A stretch of 26,511 nt of DNA from CAZMXP01 sp964570285 (GCA_964570285.1 CAZMXP010000062.1:1-26511), one strand, 5' to 3'; counted from the stretch's first letter, positions 14,588 to 22,861 are shown. Notes: a model not told the origin generated them from the letters alone. Program-made: numbers and translations.

Positions 14588-17041
14588 CTAGTCGGGGGCG
14601 GGCGGCGTGGCGGCGATCGCCCGGGCCCGGGCGATCAGGTCGAGCATCTCCCGCCGGTAGCCCTCGCGGTCCTCCCCGACCGCCGCGCCGGCGATCTCGA
14701 GCGCCGCGTCGCAGGTGGAGCCCCCACGGTCCGGGGCGTCCGAGAGCAGCATGCCGAACATCGTCACCGCGGCGGCCCAGCGGAAGTCGGGGCTCGCCCC
14801 GTCGAAGGCGCCGCCGCCGTCGCGCACGTCCTGCTCGCGGAGCCGGCTCGCCTCCGAGCCCGCCGGCTTGTACCGGAGCCGCACGCGGACGAGCGCTCCC
14901 GCGTCCGCCTCGGGCGAGGGGCGCCCCCTCTCGACGAAGGGGTTCGGATCGGCCTCGTGGCCCGGCGCCCCCGCGGCCTGGGGCACGATCTCGTAGAGCG
15001 CCGTCACCGAGTGGCCCGCGCCGATGTCCCCCGCGTCCTTGGCGTCGTCGCTGAAGTCGGCCCTGCTGAGGCGCCGGTTCTCGTAGCCGATGAGCCGCCA
15101 CGAGGCCACCTGCCGCGGGTTGAAGAAGAGCTGCACCTTGGCATCCTTCGCGACGGTCAGCAGCGTGCCCATGAGCTGCTCGGCCAGCACCTTGCGCGCC
15201 TCGTTGAGCGTGTCGATGTAGGCGTAGTTGCCGTCGCCCCGGTTCGACAGCTCCTCGAGCCGGGCGTCCTTGAGGTTTCCCATGCCGAAGCCGAGGATCG
15301 AGAGCGCGACGCCGCCCTTCGCCTCCTCCTCGACGCGGCGCGTCAGCGAGCCCCGGTCGCTGATGCCCACGTTGAAGTCGCCGTCGGTGCAGAGGATCAC
15401 GCGGTTGAGGCCGCCCTGCACGAGGTTCGCGCGGGCGGTCGCGTACGCGAGTTCGATGCCCGCGCCGCCGTTCGTCGAGCCGCCCGCCTCGAGGGCATCG
15501 ATCGCGGCGAGGATCGCCCCCTGCTCGCTGCCGCGCGTCGGCGGGAGCACGAGCCCCGCCGCGCCCGCGTACACGACGATCGAGACGCGGTCGCGCCTGT
15601 CGAGCCGCTCGACCAGCAGCCGGAGGGCCCGGCGCAGCAGCGGCAGCTTGTTCTCGTCCTTCATCGATCCCGAGACGTCGAGCAGGAAGACGAGGTTGCT
15701 CTCCGGGCGGTCGCGCTCGAGCAGCCGCGCCGCCTGCAGCCCGATCCGCAGGAGACGGTGGTCTGGCGCCCAGGGACAGGCTGCCGTCTCGACGTGGATC
15801 GCCAAGGGGTCCGGGGATTGCGCCACCGGCCCCGCGTAGTCGTAGGTGAAGTAGTTCACCATCTCCTCGACGCGTACCGCGTCCTTCGGCGGAAGCCTGT
15901 TCTCCTGCACGAGGAAGCGGCGGATGTTGGCGTAGGAGGCCGTGTCGACATCCACCGAAAACGTCGAGGAGTCCTCCTCCCAGACGCTGCGGAAGCCGTG
16001 GTGGCCCACGCGGTCGTACTCCTCGGTGTGGAACGGCTGCGCCTTCGAAGCCTTTCCGGCGCGGCCGCGCACGCCCCCCCCCGCGCCCCCCCCCCTCCCG
16101 ACGGCGAGACCGCCGTCCGCGTCTGGACCGATGCCGAAGACGCGGTCGTAGCGGTAGTAGACCTGGAGCGCCATCGCGCCGAGCGCCGTCGCGCCGACAC
16201 GGCCGCCGAACTGCCCTTCGGCGGGCTGCCAGCTTCCGTCCGGCTGCTGCGCCTTCACGACGGAGGCGAGGACGCTCTCGTTCCACTTCTTCCAGTCGCT
16301 GCCGCCGCACTGGAAAAGCGCGAGCGTCGCGAAGAACCGGAAGAGGCCGTCGCCCGAGGCGAGGTTGGCGAGGCAGATCGCCGCCCCCCGCGCGATCGGC
16401 GCGGACGTCCTCGGATCCTCGCCGTGCAGGATGCGCAGGAGGATGCCGATCGCCGTGGCGCGCGCGATGTCGCCGTGGCCGCGCACCTCGCCGGTCGCTT
16501 CGTCGGTCACCAAGTCGAGCCAGCGCTTCAGGCGCTTCGCCGGCTCGGGGTCGGCCAGGAAGCCGCCGAAGTGGGCGCTCTTCAACGCCATGCCCGCCCA
16601 CGCCGTCGTCAGCAGGTCGCCGAAGGAGCCGTCGGCGGCCTGCCGGCCGACGAGATGGAGGATCGCCCGCGAGCGCGGTCGCGCGTACTTGGGATCGCGG
16701 CTCATCCATGCCGCCTCGGACATGGCGAGGGTCGCGAGCGCATGGTCGGAGAGCGCCCCGTCCCCGAAGCGGCCCTCCGCGTCCTGGTGTCCCATCAGGA
16801 AGCGGAGGGCGTCGCGGACCGCCCTGTCCGGAGGCGACTCCCCGCGTCCCGTGTACCCCCCGCCGAGCAGGGCGAGCGTCGCGAGCGCGGAGACGCCGAC
16901 GTGGGCCGTCTCGCCCCCGTCGCCGGCCCAGCCGCCGGAGGGGAGTTGCGTCGAGACGAGGAATCCCCCGGGCGGCTTCGCGAGTGCCGGCGAAACGACC
17001 GAAACGACCGCGAGGATGAGGGCGATGAGGGCGCGGCGCAT
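14588..17041 (-). CDS. Alpha/alpha-toroid repeat domain fused to a YfbK-type VWA protein
   Basis: This 817-aa protein has a signal peptide (about 1-21), then an alpha/alpha-toroid of prenyltransferase/squalene-cyclase-repeat type (about 28-300) with QW-like repeats (GHQDAEGRFGD, GRQAADGSFGD, KAQQPDGSW). A Gly/Arg linker (308-333) follows. The rest is like YfbK: an N-terminal segment (DSSTFSVDVDTASYANIRRF, about 355-405), a VWA domain (about 447-640) with the MIDAS residues D455-x-S457-x-S459, T523 and D553, and a C-terminal DUF3520-like region. The MIDAS is complete, so metal-dependent ligand binding is likely. No catalytic Asp cluster of true cyclases is evident in the toroid. It lies 35 bp after inositol-phosphate synthase in one operon. 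Two long G-tracts encode the linker. The start has only a weak ribosome-binding site. Confidence 0.88.
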   Translation of the reverse strand: MRRALIALILAVVSVVSPALAKPPGGFLVSTQLPSGGWAGDGGETAHVGVSALATLALLGGGYTGRGESPPDRAVRDALRFLMGHQDAEGRFGDGALSDHALATLAMSEAAWMSRDPKYARPRSRAILHLVGRQAADGSFGDLLTTAWAGMALKSAHFGGFLADPEPAKRLKRWLDLVTDEATGEVRGHGDIARATAIGILLRILHGEDPRTSAPIARGAAICLANLASGDGLFRFFATLALFQCGGSDWKKWNESVLASVVKAQQPDGSWQPAEGQFGGRVGATALGAMALQVYYRYDRVFGIGPDADGGLAVGRGGGAGGGVRGRAGKASKAQPFHTEEYDRVGHHGFRSVWEEDSSTFSVDVDTASYANIRRFLVQENRLPPKDAVRVEEMVNYFTYDYAGPVAQSPDPLAIHVETAACPWAPDHRLLRIGLQAARLLERDRPESNLVFLLDVSGSMKDENKLPLLRRALRLLVERLDRRDRVSIVVYAGAAGLVLPPTRGSEQGAILAAIDALEAGGSTNGGAGIELAYATARANLVQGGLNRVILCTDGDFNVGISDRGSLTRRVEEEAKGGVALSILGFGMGNLKDARLEELSNRGDGNYAYIDTLNEARKVLAEQLMGTLLTVAKDAKVQLFFNPRQVASWRLIGYENRRLSRADFSDDAKDAGDIGAGHSVTALYEIVPQAAGAPGHEADPNPFVERGRPSPEADAGALVRVRLRYKPAGSEASRLREQDVRDGGGAFDGASPDFRWAAAVTMFGMLLSDAPDRGGSTCDAALEIAGAAVGEDREGYRREMLDLIARARAIAATPPAPD
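16074..16095 (-). repeat. Two adjacent homopolymeric G-tracts in the VWA gene
   Basis: On the coding strand ten G (16095-16086) are followed by CGC and nine G (16082-16074). They encode the GGGAGGG linker between the toroid and the VWA part. A one- or two-base change in either tract would shift the frame and leave only the signal peptide and the toroid. Confidence 0.85.
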
Positions 17042-17076
17042 GCCCCGGTCAACGGCGCCGGGGGGGGAGGGTTCGA

Positions 17077-18297
17077 CTAGGCGATGTTGGCCGCCGAGGG
17101 GAGCGTGCCCGGGCCGCAGCGCGCGACATACGCCCGCAAGAGGTCGAACTGCTTCGTGAAGGCGTGCACGTCGACGCCGTAGGGGTCCTTGAAGAAGCAG
17201 GCGGTATGGTCGAGGTGGCCCGTCTCGCCGCGGCGATGCGCAAGCGCGGCGAGCCGGGCGAGGTCGAGCACGAGCGGCGCGGCCAGCGCGCTGTCGCACC
17301 CCTGCCAGGTGAACTGCATCGCCATCTTGGCGCCGAGGAACCCCTCGAAGTGGATGTAGTCGAAGGCGACCTTCCAGTCGTCGAGGCTCGGCACGAAGTC
17401 GATGTGCACGCTGCTGTGGCCCGCCTGCTCGCCGAGGATCGCCCTCAGCGAGCGGTCCTTGCTCGTCGCCTTGCTCGCGCGGGTCTGCGGGTCGCGCAGC
17501 GCCTCCCCGTCGGGGTTGCCGAGCATGTTGTAGCCCTCCCACGCGTGCACCTTCAGGTTGCGCAGCGCGAAGAGCGGCGCGAGCGTCGTCTTGACGAGCG
17601 TCTCGCCCGTCTTGCCGTCCCGCCCCGCGTGGACCGTCGCCCGCGTGCGCGCGAGTTCCTCCAGCGCGGGCACGCTGCTGCCGGTGCTCGGCGTGAAGTT
17701 CACGTACGGCAAGCCCGCATCCAGCGCGGCGTAGGCGTAGAGCATCGACGGCGGGAAGACCTCCGCGCGGTCGTCGGCGAGCGCGGTGGCGAGGGCCGTC
17801 AGCGAGTCCCACTCGCGCCGCGGCTCCGGCAGCGGCTCCGTCGTCGCGACGTTGACGACGACGACATCCGCGAGCCGGTGGCGGTCACGGAACGCCCGCA
17901 GGTCCTCCTGGATGCCCCGCACCACCGCCAGCGGCCCCTGCTCCGGCCGGCGCGTCCGGTCGAGGCTCCGCACCGGCTTGCAGCAGAAGCCGGCGCGGAT
18001 CTCCTGCTGCGCCGCCTCGAGATCGGGCGCCAGCGCGTCGATCAGCCGGTCGCTGAGCACGCCCGCCCGCCTCGCGAAGTCGCGCGCCGACTCGAGCAGC
18101 GTGCGCCCGCTGACCTCGTGCCCGCCGAAGACGAGCGCGTCGAGCGCATCGAGCGGCAGGTCGCGCAACTCCTTCAGCTCCGTCACGAGGCCGGTGCGCC
18201 CCGCGAGGCCGCGCGCGATCGCGCGCGCGCCGACGACCGTCATCGTGCCGACGTTGCCGCAGGCGCCGACGAGCCAGATCCCGGTTCGTGCCTTCAT
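17077..18297 (-). CDS. ino1: Inositol-3-phosphate synthase
   Basis: This 406-aa protein belongs to the NAD-dependent myo-inositol-1-phosphate synthase family, which converts glucose 6-phosphate to inositol 3-phosphate. The N-terminal Rossmann motif is GIWLVGACGNVGTMTVVGA (7-25). Family segments follow in order: DVVVVNVATTEP (144-155), PYVNFTPSTGSSVPAL (197-212), GRDGKTGETLVKTTLAP (225-241), WEGYNMLGNPDG (253-264), HIDFVPSLDDWKVAFDYIHF (298-317) and MAMQFTWQGCDSALAAPLVL (325-344). Lysines in the KTG and LVKT segments match catalytic positions. The ATG at 18297 overlaps the TGA of the upstream DUF4175-like gene, so it is in the operon. Its product could feed phosphatidylinositol, compatible solutes or thiols; no dedicated phosphatase or transferase lies next to it. 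Confidence 0.92.
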   Translation of the reverse strand: MKARTGIWLVGACGNVGTMTVVGARAIARGLAGRTGLVTELKELRDLPLDALDALVFGGHEVSGRTLLESARDFARRAGVLSDRLIDALAPDLEAAQQEIRAGFCCKPVRSLDRTRRPEQGPLAVVRGIQEDLRAFRDRHRLADVVVVNVATTEPLPEPRREWDSLTALATALADDRAEVFPPSMLYAYAALDAGLPYVNFTPSTGSSVPALEELARTRATVHAGRDGKTGETLVKTTLAPLFALRNLKVHAWEGYNMLGNPDGEALRDPQTRASKATSKDRSLRAILGEQAGHSSVHIDFVPSLDDWKVAFDYIHFEGFLGAKMAMQFTWQGCDSALAAPLVLDLARLAALAHRRGETGHLDHTACFFKDPYGVDVHAFTKQFDLLRAYVARCGPGTLPSAANIA

Positions 18298-19163
18298 CGG
18301 TCCCTCACTCCGGCAAGATGGCGCCGGTAGGCAAGCAGGAAATCGCGCTCCTCCGGATAGGGCGCGACGGCGATGGCACCCGACGGGGCGCCGTCCCTCG
18401 CCCCCGGGCCGACGGCGTCGCCTCCGCTCTCGCCGCCCCCGGACCCCCCGATCATCGCCGCAAGGGAGCGGGCGTCCCCGGACGCGCCGGCGCCCCCGCC
18501 CCCCATCGCCCTCTCCAGCAGCGCGCGGGCCCGCACCCGCTCCTCCGGTCGGCGAAGCCTCTCGTCGATCGCGGCGAGCAGCGACGCCTTCTCGGCCGGG
18601 CCCGGCGCCGCGCCCGCGGCGAGCTTCGCGAGCGCCGGGGCGGCGTCGGGCGTCGCCGCGTCCGGCAGCGCCGCGCCCGTGCTGGCGACGGCGGCAACCG
18701 GCGGGGCGGAGGAGGCCGCCGGCACGAGCCCGGCCGCGAAGAGCACGAAGAGCGCCGCGGGGAGGTAGCCGATCTCGCGCGGGAAGGGGAGGCGGGGGCG
18801 CCGGGGTGCCGGGGCGATCTCTCCCACGAGGTGATCGAGCAGGGGGCCCGGGGGCAGGCCGAGCACGGTCACGAACCGCTCCTCCGTGCGCAGCTCCCGG
18901 TCGAGGAAGAGCGCCGCGTCGGCGGGCCGGATCCTGTCGCGGAAGAGGGCCGCGAGCGCGAGGGCGAACGCCCCCGCGCAGAGCAGGGCCCACGGGGCCC
19001 AGGCGCCCGGCGCCGAAGCGGGCCAGAGCCTGCCGGCGATGGCGAGCGCCAGCGCGGGCACGAGGGCGACAAGCGCCCCGCGCGAGGCCGCCCGCAGCAG
19101 GCGCGTCGCCTCGAGGCGGCGGCGCGTGCGGCGGACGAGGGCGAGCACCCGGCCGTGGTCCAT
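18294..19163 (-). CDS. DUF4175-like membrane protein
   Basis: This 289-aa protein starts with a basic helix (RRTRRRLEATRLLRAASRG), two adjacent transmembrane helices (about 28-44 and 56-73), a cytoplasmic stretch with the motif DAALFLDRELRTEERFVTVL (81-100), and a third transmembrane helix (about 131-150). This order and motif resemble the N-terminus of DUF4175-like proteins, which in several phyla sit near VWA and MoxR genes. The C-terminal half is Ala/Gly/Pro-rich and low in complexity, ending in a charged helix (PEERDFLLAYRRHLAGVRDR). The long helical C-terminus of the classical family is absent. Start and stop overlap both neighbours, so it is translated with them. Confidence 0.68.
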   Translation of the reverse strand: MDHGRVLALVRRTRRRLEATRLLRAASRGALVALVPALALAIAGRLWPASAPGAWAPWALLCAGAFALALAALFRDRIRPADAALFLDRELRTEERFVTVLGLPPGPLLDHLVGEIAPAPRRPRLPFPREIGYLPAALFVLFAAGLVPAASSAPPVAAVASTGAALPDAATPDAAPALAKLAAGAAPGPAEKASLLAAIDERLRRPEERVRARALLERAMGGGGAGASGDARSLAAMIGGSGGGESGGDAVGPGARDGAPSGAIAVAPYPEERDFLLAYRRHLAGVRDR

Positions 19164-20041
19164 CACTTCCCCGCGGGGGCCGCCCTCTCCTTGTCGCGGG
19201 CCGCGCGCTCCTCGGCCTTCTTCTTCTTCTCCGCCTCGAGCTCCGCGTTGAGCTTGAGCGGCTCGTAGTGCTCGGTCACGTCGAGTTCCTTGCGCGAGAA
19301 GACGCAGGTGACCCTCGTGCCGATCGCCGGCACGCGGGCGGGGATCGCCTCGTAGGCGCCGTTCGAGAGCCCCCCCTCCTCGCGGTGGTCGAGGATCGCC
19401 GTGCTCGTGTTCAGCACCGCCGCGACAAGCCCGTCCACCTCGCAGCCGAGCCACTTCTTGTGGTCGGGCGGGCCCTCGTCGATGAGCACCGAGCCCGTGA
19501 ACACGTAGAGCCCCGGCCGCATCGGATCGATCGTCTCCCAGCACCAGAGCCAGTCGCTGAGGCGCGCGCGGTGCAGGGCGCCCTTCTCGTCCTGCCATTC
19601 GGCATAGAGGTGGACGGTCTCGCCCGACGGCGGGAAGGTCTCCCCGGTCTCGTCGTTCCACTTGAGCGCCTCGCCCTTCTTGAAGCCCGCGGCGAGAAAC
19701 GCGTTGTTGAGCGTTTCCGCGAGGCCGTTCAGCGGCTCGGGCATGCGCTCTTCGCCCTCGCCCTTCCTGGGCGGGGGCCTCTCGCCCTTGTCGAGCAGCA
19801 CGATCGTCTCGTGCGCCTTGGCGGGCGCGACGGTGATCAGGTACTCGCAGGGCCCCCCGCGCTGGTTGATCCGCCCGAGCGCCCGGACGGTGCCCTCCTC
19901 GTAGCTGATCTTGAACTCGGCGCACTTGGCCTTGAACTCCTTCGACTCGCGGAGGACGGCACCGATATCGACCGGTGCGGCCTCGTCGGCCCGTGCGGGG
20001 AGCAGGACCAGCGGCAGGATCAGCAGGATCGAGGTTCGCAT
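19163..20041 (-). CDS. Secreted hypothetical protein, first gene of the VWA operon
   Basis: This 292-aa protein has a signal peptide (MRTSILLILPLVLLPARADE). I do not recognise the main domain (about 22-250); it contains YEEGTVRALGRINQRGGPCE, FKKGEALKWNDETGETFPPS and LYVFTGSVLIDEGPPDHKKW, and reads as a beta-rich periplasmic fold. The C-terminal 35 residues are a charged helix (ELEAEKKKKAEERAARDKER), probably a coiled coil. ATG 20041 is preferred over ATG 20050 because GGGAGA is spaced correctly only for 20041. The stop shares a base with the start of the DUF4175-like gene (TGATG). Its operon position before a membrane protein and a VWA protein suggests a role in the same envelope complex. Confidence 0.75.
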   Translation of the reverse strand: MRTSILLILPLVLLPARADEAAPVDIGAVLRESKEFKAKCAEFKISYEEGTVRALGRINQRGGPCEYLITVAPAKAHETIVLLDKGERPPPRKGEGEERMPEPLNGLAETLNNAFLAAGFKKGEALKWNDETGETFPPSGETVHLYAEWQDEKGALHRARLSDWLWCWETIDPMRPGLYVFTGSVLIDEGPPDHKKWLGCEVDGLVAAVLNTSTAILDHREEGGLSNGAYEAIPARVPAIGTRVTCVFSRKELDVTEHYEPLKLNAELEAEKKKKAEERAARDKERAAPAGK

Positions 20042-20122
20042 CGGCCCCATTCTCCCAGCAACCCGCACGCCAGTGGCGGATTGCCTCGCCCGGGCGGGGG
20101 GAGCGGATGCGAGGAAGATCAA

Positions 20123-20222
20123 CACAGAGGCACAGGGGCACAGAGGGGGGTGGGGGGGGAACGCTGCGGAGGCCGCCGCGTCAGCTGAACGACGCGAAGC
20201 TCTGTGTCCCTGTGTCTCTGTG
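20123..20222. repeat. 23-bp inverted repeat built of CACAGAG-like units
   Basis: The left arm CACAGAGGCACAGGGGCACA (20123-20145 in full) is matched by the reverse complement of 20200-20222 with 2 mismatches in 23 bp. Each arm consists of three units of about 8 bp (CACAGAGG, CACAGGGG, CACAGAG). The 54-nt loop contains a G-tract. It fills most of the gap between the end of the esterase gene and the start of the next operon. It may work as a terminator for the first or as a mobile palindromic repeat. Confidence 0.85.
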
Positions 20223-20265
20223 CTATTCGCCTCCGCGCGTTGTACAAGGGCGCGACAGGGGCGGG

Positions 20266-22359
20266 CTACCGGGAGGACAGCGCGTCGAGGGCTTCGCGGA
20301 CGTGGCCGCGGATCGCGGGGTCCTTGGGCCACGCGCCCACCTCGCCGACCTCGCCCTGGATCCTGCGGTGGACGGCACCCGTCCCTTCACCCCCCGCCGA
20401 AGCCATCTTCTGGAGGGCCGGAAGGGCCGCCGGATCGCCGAGCAGGGCCAGCGCGCCGCAGGCGGACGCGGCGAGCCCCTGCGCCGGGGGAAGGGGGTTT
20501 TGGTTCTTGGTGTCGTAGACGACGGTCGTGTCCGACAGCAGGATCTCGTCCAAGGCGACGGCGGCGATCGAGGCCGCGGCCTTCGGCGTCCTGTAGCTCC
20601 CGAGCAGCGAGCAGGCGAGCGACAGCGGCGGCAGGATGGTCGCCCAGTCGCTGTGGTCGAGCTGGTGGCCCTGCCGGCGCTCCGCGAAGTAGTCGCCGCG
20701 CTTGCGCAGGAACCTCAGCAGCGCCGCGCCTGCCGCGGGGTCGGCGATCTTCTCGATGGCGCGCAGCGCCTCGAGCGCGAGTTCCGCCTCGTTGTCGATC
20801 AAGAGGATGCGGCCGATCGCGTCCAGCTGGTCGGCCGCCTTGCGCTCGCCGAGGGTGCGCACGGCGTAGCGCCGGACATCGGGGGGGGTGTTCGGGCGCA
20901 GCAGCACCTTCGCGACGGCGGCGGAGGTCTTCGGGTCGGCGTGCGCGGCGAGCTTCGCCACCGCCCCCTCCCCCACGCCCCCTCCCATGCGCAACTCCTT
21001 CAGCAGCGGCGAGAGCGCGGCACCCTCCTCCTCGTCGTCGGGGACGAGGGGCGGGAGGTACTTCTTCTCGTCGCGGCTCTCCTTGCGCGCGAACGACGGG
21101 AGCGGGCGCACCTGCGGGCGGAAGCGGCCGGGGCCGGTCGCGAGCAGCCTCGCGTCGAAGAAGGCGAAGATGTCCTCGACGACCTCGCGCGGGAAGGCGT
21201 GGTCCTGGCCGGGGATCTCGCTGTAGACGAAGTCGGCGTCGCTGCCGGGAAGCGCCATCATCGCGCTGCGGACCGGGGGGCACGGGCAGCGGCTGTCGTC
21301 GTCGCTGTGGTAGACGTAGAAGCCCGTCCGCGTCTTCGTGAGCCTGTCGATGCCCTGCACTCCGAAGGACGCCGCCGGCGCGATCGCGGCAAAGACCTCG
21401 GGGATGCGCGTGCCCTGCGCCCACGTGCCGCCGCCGCCCATGGAGTGGCCGACGAGGTAGATCCGGTGCTCGTCGATGTTGTAGAGCGCGCGCAGTTCGT
21501 CGAGCAGGGCATCGAGGAGGTCGTCGTTCTCGCGCGCGCCCCAGCCCGCGCGCAGCGCCGTCGGGCAGGCGCAGATCCAGCCGCGCTTGTCGCAGTCGCC
21601 CTGGTAGAAGTTCATCGCCTGGTCGCCGCTGCCGACGACGAGCTTGCCGTCGGCGCCGCCGGCGCCGCCGCCGTGCAGCCCGATCACGAGCGGGGTCGGG
21701 CGCAGCGGGTCGTAGGCGTCGGGGACAAACAGCGTGTAGCGCGCGTTCGGCAGGAGCTGGTCGCTGCGCATCGCGACCGCGCGGTTCAGCTGGTAGCCCT
21801 TCGGCTGCTGTTTCGAGCGCGCGGCGCGCCAGAGCTCGCGTTCGCTCCACGGGAAGGAGGGGTCCCGCTTCGCCTCGGCGAGGAGCGCGGCGCGATCCTC
21901 GGCGCCGTCGACGAAGCGGCGCGCGAGCGCGAGCTGATCGGCCCACGGCGTCCTGCCCGCGCGGCTGCCGAGCGCGGCGCGCGCCGCCGCGTTCTCCGGG
22001 TCGAGCTGGAGCGCGCGTTCGAGCGCGACGAGGCGCTCCTCCTTCAGCTTCTCCGCCTCGCACCACGTCGCGAGTTCGACGAGCGCCTCCGCGGAGTCGG
22101 CGCGCTTCAGCCTGAGCTGGAATTCCTGGTGGGGCGCGGGGAGGGTGCGGACGATCTTCTTCACCCGGTCCGAGGGCACTCTCTCGAGCCCGAAGGTCGC
22201 CTGCGCGAGGCCCGAGTTGAAGGTGTGCACGAGCACCTCGCCGCCCTCGGCGATGACCTTGCCTTCGAGCTTCTTGCCGTTCTTCAGCGTGACCGTGTCG
22301 GCGCGGAGGAGCGCCGTTCCTAGGACGAGGAGCAGCAGAAGCGGGCGCAAGGCCCCCAT
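20266..22359 (-). CDS. Secreted alpha/beta-hydrolase (esterase) with HEAT-repeat C-terminus
   Basis: This 697-aa protein has a signal peptide (about 1-20), a short N-terminal beta domain (DTVTLKNGKKLEGKVIAEGG) and a helical TPR-like segment (about 85-135). The alpha/beta-hydrolase fold (about 195-405) has the oxyanion motif GLHGGG (228-233), the nucleophile S306 in GHSMGGG, an acid candidate at D353-D355 in YHSDDDSRCP and H387 in GQDHAF. This resembles polyhydroxybutyrate depolymerase/feruloyl-esterase-like enzymes. Residues about 440-690 are HEAT-like repeats. It therefore probably cleaves an ester outside the cytoplasm while held in a complex. ATG 22359 starts the signal peptide; TACGAT overlaps it, so a downstream TTG (codon 4) of a leaderless mRNA is a possible alternative. 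Confidence 0.87.
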   Translation of the reverse strand: MGALRPLLLLLVLGTALLRADTVTLKNGKKLEGKVIAEGGEVLVHTFNSGLAQATFGLERVPSDRVKKIVRTLPAPHQEFQLRLKRADSAEALVELATWCEAEKLKEERLVALERALQLDPENAAARAALGSRAGRTPWADQLALARRFVDGAEDRAALLAEAKRDPSFPWSERELWRAARSKQQPKGYQLNRAVAMRSDQLLPNARYTLFVPDAYDPLRPTPLVIGLHGGGAGGADGKLVVGSGDQAMNFYQGDCDKRGWICACPTALRAGWGARENDDLLDALLDELRALYNIDEHRIYLVGHSMGGGGTWAQGTRIPEVFAAIAPAASFGVQGIDRLTKTRTGFYVYHSDDDSRCPCPPVRSAMMALPGSDADFVYSEIPGQDHAFPREVVEDIFAFFDARLLATGPGRFRPQVRPLPSFARKESRDEKKYLPPLVPDDEEEGAALSPLLKELRMGGGVGEGAVAKLAAHADPKTSAAVAKVLLRPNTPPDVRRYAVRTLGERKAADQLDAIGRILLIDNEAELALEALRAIEKIADPAAGAALLRFLRKRGDYFAERRQGHQLDHSDWATILPPLSLACSLLGSYRTPKAAASIAAVALDEILLSDTTVVYDTKNQNPLPPAQGLAASACGALALLGDPAALPALQKMASAGGEGTGAVHRRIQGEVGEVGAWPKDPAIRGHVREALDALSSR

Positions 22360-22390
22360 CGTAGCTCAGGGCACGGGGAGGCTCGCCATC

Positions 22391-22840
22391 CTACCGTGGC
22401 CGGGGGCGCGTGCCGCCTCGCTCCCACGGCGCGACGCCGCCGGGCACGACGAGGAAGAGCGGGTGAGGCCGCGGGGCCCTCAGCCGCGAGAGCCGCGCGT
22501 GGTGCCCAGCGTCGCGCGTCCGGAGCTTGGCCAGCAGGTGCCGCCACTCGAACGCGAGCTGACCGCGCGTGACCGGGATCGCACCTTCCGCGCGGCGGCG
22601 ACCGATCTTGCCCGCCGCGAAGCGGTAGCCCCGGGCGACCGCCTCGACATGCACGCCGCGCAGGTACCCGGCGATGAGGCCGACCGGAGAGGGCTGCTCG
22701 CGAAAGCGGAGCAGTTGCGGGTGGTGGCGATAACCGGCGGTCCCCCCGCGGAGCACCGCCTGGGCGAGAAGCGCCTCGCGCCAGAGCGCGACGAGCCCGC
22801 GGGCGTCGAGATACCGCGGGTGCAGGCTCCAGATGCGCAT
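22391..22840 (-). CDS. Pyrimidine-dimer DNA glycosylase (T4 endonuclease V-like)
   Basis: This 149-aa protein begins MRIWSLHPRYLDARGLVALW and continues REALLAQAVLRG ... GYRHHPQLLRF, the signature of bacterial Pyr_excise proteins related to phage T4 endonuclease V. E22 in WREALLAQ matches the catalytic Glu of the T4 enzyme. The C-terminal block (FEWRHLLAKLRTRD ... PHPLFLVVPGGVAPWE) is typical of the bacterial branch and absent from the phage enzyme. The role would be cutting at UV-induced thymine dimers; activity of this branch is less well established. Residue 2 is Arg, whereas T4 endonuclease V uses Thr2 as the nucleophile. It follows the Rieske-flavodoxin gene by 21 bp and precedes the esterase gene by 31 bp on the same strand. 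Confidence 0.85.
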   Translation of the reverse strand: MRIWSLHPRYLDARGLVALWREALLAQAVLRGGTAGYRHHPQLLRFREQPSPVGLIAGYLRGVHVEAVARGYRFAAGKIGRRRAEGAIPVTRGQLAFEWRHLLAKLRTRDAGHHARLSRLRAPRPHPLFLVVPGGVAPWERGGTRPRPR

Positions 22841-22861
22841 CGGCGCTCTCGGCCCTCCCGG

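Noticed and set aside
14957..17080. Plus-strand open frame of 707 codons opposite the toroid-VWA gene
   Set aside because: It is a complement shadow in GC-rich DNA; the minus strand carries the MIDAS motif and toroid repeats.
19975..22323. Plus-strand open frame of 782 codons opposite the esterase gene
   Set aside because: It is rich in Arg, His, Val and Ala without domains and mirrors the codon structure of the minus-strand gene, which has a signal peptide, catalytic motifs and repeats.
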